Positions 20,465 to 24,314 of a stretch of 24,314 nt of DNA are shown here, in pieces. Made by a program: the position numbers and the translations under genes. The first letter of the stretch is position 1. Each line of letters begins with the position of its first letter. The stretch is taken from positions 1 through 24,314 of the forward strand of contig CAJLCI010000034.1 of NCBI GenBank assembly GCA_905205065.1. The letters run 5' to 3'. The notes beneath the pieces were generated by a model, which saw only the letters and a list, made by a program, of their open reading frames with translations, had not been told where the DNA came from and made no database searches. The stretch comes from an uncultured Eubacteriales bacterium. Its GTDB lineage: Bacteria > Bacillota > Clostridia > Oscillospirales > CAG-272.

Positions 20465-23110
20465 ATGAGAAAAGAATTATCAAAGACATACGCTCCTGCG
20501 GAGTTTGAGGATAAGTGGTACTCATTTTGGGAAAGCAAAGGGTATTTTAAGCCTGATTCTGACCGCAGCCGTCCGCCTTTTAATATTGTAATTCCGCCGC
20601 CTAATGTAACCGGACAGCTTCACATGGGACATGCCCTTAACAATACTTTGCAGGACATTATTATCCGTACTAAACGCATGCAGGGATATAATACGATGTG
20701 GATTCCCGGAACGGATCATGCCGGAATTGCGACGCAAATTAAGGTTGAGGAAATGCTTCGCCGTGAAAAGGGACTTTCTCGTTATGACATTGGCCGTGAG
20801 GAGTTTTTAAATCATGTCTGGTCGTGGAAAGAAAAATATGGAGACCGTATTATAAAGCAGCTCAAAAAGCTGGGTTCTTCCTGTGACTGGAGCCGGGAAT
20901 GCTTTACAATGGACGACAATCTTTCCGCAGCGGTGCGCAAAACTTTTGTTAATCTTTATAATAAAGGGCTAATATACCGCGGACTTCGCATTATAAACTG
21001 GTGTCCGAGCTGTGAGACAGCGATTTCCGACGCAGAGGTAGAGCATAAGGAAATTGAAGGAGCATTCTGGCATATTAAATATAAGTTCAAGGACAGCGAC
21101 GATTATCTTATTGTAGCGACGACACGTCCCGAAACGATGTTCGGAGATGCTGCGGTTGCAGTAAATCCGGAGGATGAGCGTTTCAAGCGGTTTATCGGCA
21201 AGACTCTTATACTTCCTCTTGCAGGGCGTGAAATTCCTGTTATCGGTGATGAGCATGCAAATCCGGAGTTCGGAACGGGCTGTGTAAAAATTACGCCATG
21301 TCATGACCCTAACGATTTTGAGGTCGCACAGCGGCATAATCTGCCAATGATGTGGATTCTTACACCTGATGCAAAGCTTAATGAAAACTGCGGGGAATAT
21401 GAGGGACTTGAACGTTATGAAGCCCGGAAAAAGGTTGTATCTGATCTTGAAGCCTGCGGCGCGCTTGTAAAGACTGAAAAGTGTACGCATGAAGTAGGGC
21501 ACTGCTATCGCTGCGGAAGCGTACTTGAACCGACCGCTTCAAAACAGTGGTTTGTTCGTATGAAGCCTTTGGCGGAGCCTGCGATAGAAGTTGTAAAAAA
21601 CGGAAGTATAGACTATATTCCTGAACGTTTTTCTAAGCTGTATCTTAACTGGATGGAAAATATACATGACTGGTGTATTTCACGTCAGCTCTGGTGGGGG
21701 CATAGGATTCCGGCGTTTTACTGCGACGAATGCGGAGAGATTACGGTTTCCGAATCGGATATTACCGTATGTCCGAAATGCGGAGGAAAGACCATTCATC
21801 AGGATGAGGACGTTCTGGACACATGGTTTTCATCAGCTCTTTGGCCGTTTTCGACGCTTGGATGGCCGAATGAGAAAAACGATATCGATTATTTTTATCC
21901 TACATCGGTACTTGTTACAGCATATGATATAATAACTTTCTGGGTATCAAAAATGATATTCATGGGACTTGAAAACATGAGGGAGGTATTTCCCGGAGAT
22001 GTAAAAAAACAGATACCTTTTCCGCATGTGTTTATACACGCACTTGTACGCGATGCTCAGGGACGCAAAATGTCCAAATCTCTTGGAAACGGAATAGATC
22101 CGCTGGAGGTTGTTGACAAATACGGAGCCGATGCATTGAGGTTTGCACTGACATCGGGGAATTCTCCAGGAAACGATATGCGTTTTTCTGATGAAAAAAT
22201 TGAATCAGCGCGTAATTTTGCTAATAAGCTTTGGAATGCGGCGCGTTTTGTGCTTATGAACCTTACGATAGACAAGACGGTCCTTCCGGAATCTACAAAG
22301 TTCAGGCTTGAAGACAAATGGCTTCTTACCATATTTGAGAGACTTGTATCAGAGGTTACGGAAAATATTGACCGATATGAGCTTGGCGTTGCCTTGGCAA
22401 AGCTATACGATTTTGTGTGGGATATTTTCTGCGACTGGTATATAGAGCTTGTAAAACCGCGTCTCTCATCAGGTGATGAGACTGCGCAGAACGTTATTTC
22501 TTTTGTGCTGGCAGAGACTCTTAAGCTTTTGCATCCTTTTATGCCTTTTATTACGGAAGAGATTTGGCAGAGTTTGCCTCACGAAGGTGAAAGCATTATG
22601 ATTTCTCCCTATCCGAAGTTCAACTCCGCGCTTGTCTTTGAAGCCGATGAAGCGGAGATGAACAGGATTATCTCATGCATACGTGCTGTAAGAAACCGCC
22701 GTGCGGAGATGAATGTAGCTCCTTCAAAAAAGGCAAGTCTTTATATCGTTACCGACGAAAAATCCACCTTTGAAACGGGCAGAGAATTTTTCATAAAGCT
22801 TGCGTCTTCTTCTGATGTAAATATTGTAGACTGTTATAACGGAGACGACGCGGTGCAGATTGTAACCGAATCCGCGACGCTCTATATTCCTCTTGCCGAA
22901 ATGATAGATTTTGAAAAGGAGCTTGAGAGATTGTCTGCAGACAAGAAGAAAACGATCGGGGAGATTGAACGTATTGAGCGCAAGCTTTCGAACGAAGGTT
23001 TTGTGTCAAAGGCTCCGGATGCAGTTGTCGACGGAGAGCGTAAAAAGCTTGACGGATATAAGGATACTCTTGAAAATATTAATAAGGCCATTGAAAGAAT
23101 ATCAAAGTAA
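20465..23110 (+). CDS. valS: Valyl-tRNA synthetase
   Basis: Class I synthetase charging tRNA-Val, with an editing domain against Thr-tRNA-Val. The HIGH-type motif is HMGH (residues 53-56) in PPPNVTGQLHMGHAL. The editing region has TTRPETMFGDAAVAVNPED and GTGCVKITPCHDPNDFEV. Cys pairs (CYRC, CDEC, CPKC) suggest zinc sites. KMSKS is at 535-539 (GRKMSKSLGNGIDP). The C-terminal coiled-coil arm spans about 815-881. Length 881 is standard. I chose ATG 20465: AAGGAG lies 13 bases upstream and the protein begins like its family. A GTG at 20423 would fall inside the leader hairpin. It is preceded by a strong promoter and repeat-rich leader and followed by a terminator. A folC gene often follows valS in Bacillota but does not here. 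Confidence 0.97.
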   Translation: MRKELSKTYAPAEFEDKWYSFWESKGYFKPDSDRSRPPFNIVIPPPNVTGQLHMGHALNNTLQDIIIRTKRMQGYNTMWIPGTDHAGIATQIKVEEMLRREKGLSRYDIGREEFLNHVWSWKEKYGDRIIKQLKKLGSSCDWSRECFTMDDNLSAAVRKTFVNLYNKGLIYRGLRIINWCPSCETAISDAEVEHKEIEGAFWHIKYKFKDSDDYLIVATTRPETMFGDAAVAVNPEDERFKRFIGKTLILPLAGREIPVIGDEHANPEFGTGCVKITPCHDPNDFEVAQRHNLPMMWILTPDAKLNENCGEYEGLERYEARKKVVSDLEACGALVKTEKCTHEVGHCYRCGSVLEPTASKQWFVRMKPLAEPAIEVVKNGSIDYIPERFSKLYLNWMENIHDWCISRQLWWGHRIPAFYCDECGEITVSESDITVCPKCGGKTIHQDEDVLDTWFSSALWPFSTLGWPNEKNDIDYFYPTSVLVTAYDIITFWVSKMIFMGLENMREVFPGDVKKQIPFPHVFIHALVRDAQGRKMSKSLGNGIDPLEVVDKYGADALRFALTSGNSPGNDMRFSDEKIESARNFANKLWNAARFVLMNLTIDKTVLPESTKFRLEDKWLLTIFERLVSEVTENIDRYELGVALAKLYDFVWDIFCDWYIELVKPRLSSGDETAQNVISFVLAETLKLLHPFMPFITEEIWQSLPHEGESIMISPYPKFNSALVFEADEAEMNRIISCIRAVRNRRAEMNVAPSKKASLYIVTDEKSTFETGREFFIKLASSSDVNIVDCYNGDDAVQIVTESATLYIPLAEMIDFEKELERLSADKKKTIGEIERIERKLSNEGFVSKAPDAVVDGERKKLDGYKDTLENINKAIERISK

Positions 23111-23164
23111 ATATATAGCTAAATGAAGATGCCAGACTATCTTTATTGTAAAGCATTGAAAGTA

Positions 23165-23203
23165 AAAAATGAGTTTCGGATTTTATTTCGGAACTCGTTT
23201 TTT
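23165..23203 (+). terminator. Intrinsic terminator after valS
   Basis: A 14-bp stem AAAAATGAGTTTCG/CGGAACTCGTTTTT (23165-23178 with 23189-23202, two G-T pairs) with a 10-base loop ends in six T residues (23198-23203), about 55 bases after the valS stop. Confidence 0.8.
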
Positions 23204-23257
23204 ATGTAAAAAAAAGAATAAAAATAATGTCACCTTTTTTGTTTTTTTTGAGTCTAA

Positions 23258-23263
23258 TATAAT
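23258..23263 (+). promoter_or_regulatory. Candidate -10 box for the MBOAT gene
   Basis: TATAAT lies 47 bases before the TTG start, after the valS terminator, so a promoter is expected here. The matching -35 region is only a T tract (23235-23241), so the call is weak. Confidence 0.4.
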
Positions 23264-23309
23264 ACAATAATAAAATAAAAAAATCAGACGTGTCGAATGG
23301 AGGTTTATT

Positions 23310-24314
23310 TTGGTATTCAGCAGTTTAAGTTTTATTTTTATTTTTTTACCTGCATTCATTATTACATATATTTTTTCACCTGTTAAACTGCGCAATGCGG
23401 TAATTTTTCTGGCAAGTCTGATATTTTACTTTATCGGATGTATGGATACGCCGGAGGCAATGCTTCTTTTGCTTACGGCGGTAATTTTGAATTATTTTTT
23501 TGCGCGCGTTATCTCTGCTCTTAGCGGTCGGAAACGAAAGCTGTTATTTATTCTTTCTGTCGGATATAATCTTGGATGGCTTATCTTTTTCAAATATTCG
23601 GCTTTTTTATTGTCGTTTTTTAATATTCATATTCCCTTTTTTACCGAATTGCGGCTTCCTATAGGAATAAGTTTTTATACATTTCAGTGTATCTCGTATC
23701 TTGCTGATGTATACAGAAAAAAGATATGTGCCGAACGCTCTGTTTTGATGGTTGGAACGTATTTAACGATGTTTCCGCAGCTTGTAGCCGGACCTATTGT
23801 TACATATCCTGAAGTACACGGACAGCTCTTGCGCAGAAAATTCAATATAAAACAGCTTGCAAGGGGCTTTGCTGTGTTTTCAGTCGGACTGGGATATAAG
23901 GTATTGCTTGCCGATCGAATCGGAGGACTTTGGAATAATGTCGTATCAATCGGAGCGGATAGTATCTCGGTTCCGCTTGCGTGGATGGGCGCATTTTCCT
24001 ACACATTTAAAATATATTTTGATTTTTGCGGTTATTCGGTGATGGCTGTAGGACTGGGAAAAATGTTCGGATTTCGGCTTCCCCAAAATTTCCGTCTGCC
24101 GTATATGGCGAAAACTATGACTGACTTTTTCAGACGGTGGCATATAACACTCGGCGCTTTTTTCAGAGAATACGTCTATATTCCGCTTGGCGGTAACCGC
24201 CGCGGATATTTAAGAATGTTTTTTAATCTTTTGGTTGTTTGGCTGCTTACAGGGCTTTGGCATGGAGCCGGATTTAATTTTATTTTATGGGGAGCTGTAA
24301 TTTTTATATTAATA
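23310..24314 (+). CDS. MBOAT-family membrane O-acyltransferase (AlgI/DltB-like), 3' end cut off
   Basis: Multi-pass membrane enzyme that moves acyl groups, often acetyl, onto polysaccharide or another cell-surface acceptor. The 335 codons in view run off the window in frame. The N-terminus VFSSLSFIFIFLP and LRNAVIFLASLIFY is typical of AlgI-like proteins. Later blocks are LPIGISFYTFQCISYLADVYR, FPQLVAGPIVTY, FSYTFKIYFDFCGYSVMAVGLG, FFRRWHITLGAFFREYVYIPLGGNRRG and LLTGLWHGAGFNFILWG with the conserved catalytic-region His. At least seven membrane segments are visible. The start is TTG 23310: GGAGG (23299-23303) sits six bases upstream, and the ATG at 23297 is out of frame. These genes often pair with an SGNH/DHHW-type acetyltransferase, which would lie beyond the window. 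The acceptor cannot be told. Confidence 0.9.
   Translation, partial: MVFSSLSFIFIFLPAFIITYIFSPVKLRNAVIFLASLIFYFIGCMDTPEAMLLLLTAVILNYFFARVISALSGRKRKLLFILSVGYNLGWLIFFKYSAFLLSFFNIHIPFFTELRLPIGISFYTFQCISYLADVYRKKICAERSVLMVGTYLTMFPQLVAGPIVTYPEVHGQLLRRKFNIKQLARGFAVFSVGLGYKVLLADRIGGLWNNVVSIGADSISVPLAWMGAFSYTFKIYFDFCGYSVMAVGLGKMFGFRLPQNFRLPYMAKTMTDFFRRWHITLGAFFREYVYIPLGGNRRGYLRMFFNLLVVWLLTGLWHGAGFNFILWGAVIFILI

Overview
The window looks like a chromosomal housekeeping segment from a member of the Bacillota, most likely class Clostridia. The evidence is the gene order (HlyD-like protein, yggS/ylmE, sepF/ylmF, yggT/ylmG, ylmH, divIVA, ileS, lspA, rluD), the AT-leaning base composition, purine-rich Shine-Dalgarno sites, use of GTG and TTG starts, and a TatD-associated radical SAM gene. 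I see no integrase, transposase, CRISPR array, rRNA or tRNA. All assignments come from reading the sequence; nothing was searched against a database.

Layout. 124-2515: two tRNA-modification genes, queA and miaA, separated by a spacer that holds a scar of a second queA 3' end. 2585-8233: cell-division block: an anchored HlyD-like protein, the PLP protein YggS, SepF, YggT, the S4-domain protein YlmH and a DivIVA protein with an unusually long acidic repetitive linker. 8537-12856: ileS, lspA and rluD, overlapping end to end and probably one operon. 13172-18365: nagA, metG, tatD and a TatD-associated radical SAM protein. 18537-19919 (minus strand): a FliB-like protein. 20465-23110: valS behind a strong predicted promoter and a leader of about 315 nt. 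23310-end: the start of an MBOAT-family O-acyltransferase, cut by the window edge.

The least expected content is between the genes. The spacers before miaA, sepF, ileS, nagA, metG and the radical SAM gene carry diverged copies of one dispersed intergenic element, in both orientations. Shared blocks are TTCAATAAGG, CGTCATAA..GTTCC, CCTGAAAAAGCG, AACGTCTTRCAG and TCGCTTTT..TTATA. Two copies have expanded internally into arrays of a 15-16 nt unit related to the AACGTCTT block. One very short copy overlaps the stop codon of yggS. Two more spacers hold doubtful copies.

The valS leader is a separate curiosity. It has a perfect TTGACA-17-TATAAT promoter and 39-bp tandem repeats that read as two short peptides rich in Leu and Ile. 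A 20-bp palindrome and a 10-bp GC-rich hairpin follow, just before the valS ribosome binding site. No T-box signature was seen before ileS or valS.

Functionally the window joins translation (three aminoacyl-tRNA synthetases, two tRNA modifiers, one rRNA pseudouridine synthase) to septum placement (SepF, DivIVA, YlmH, YggT), lipoprotein maturation (LspA) and amino-sugar recycling (NagA).
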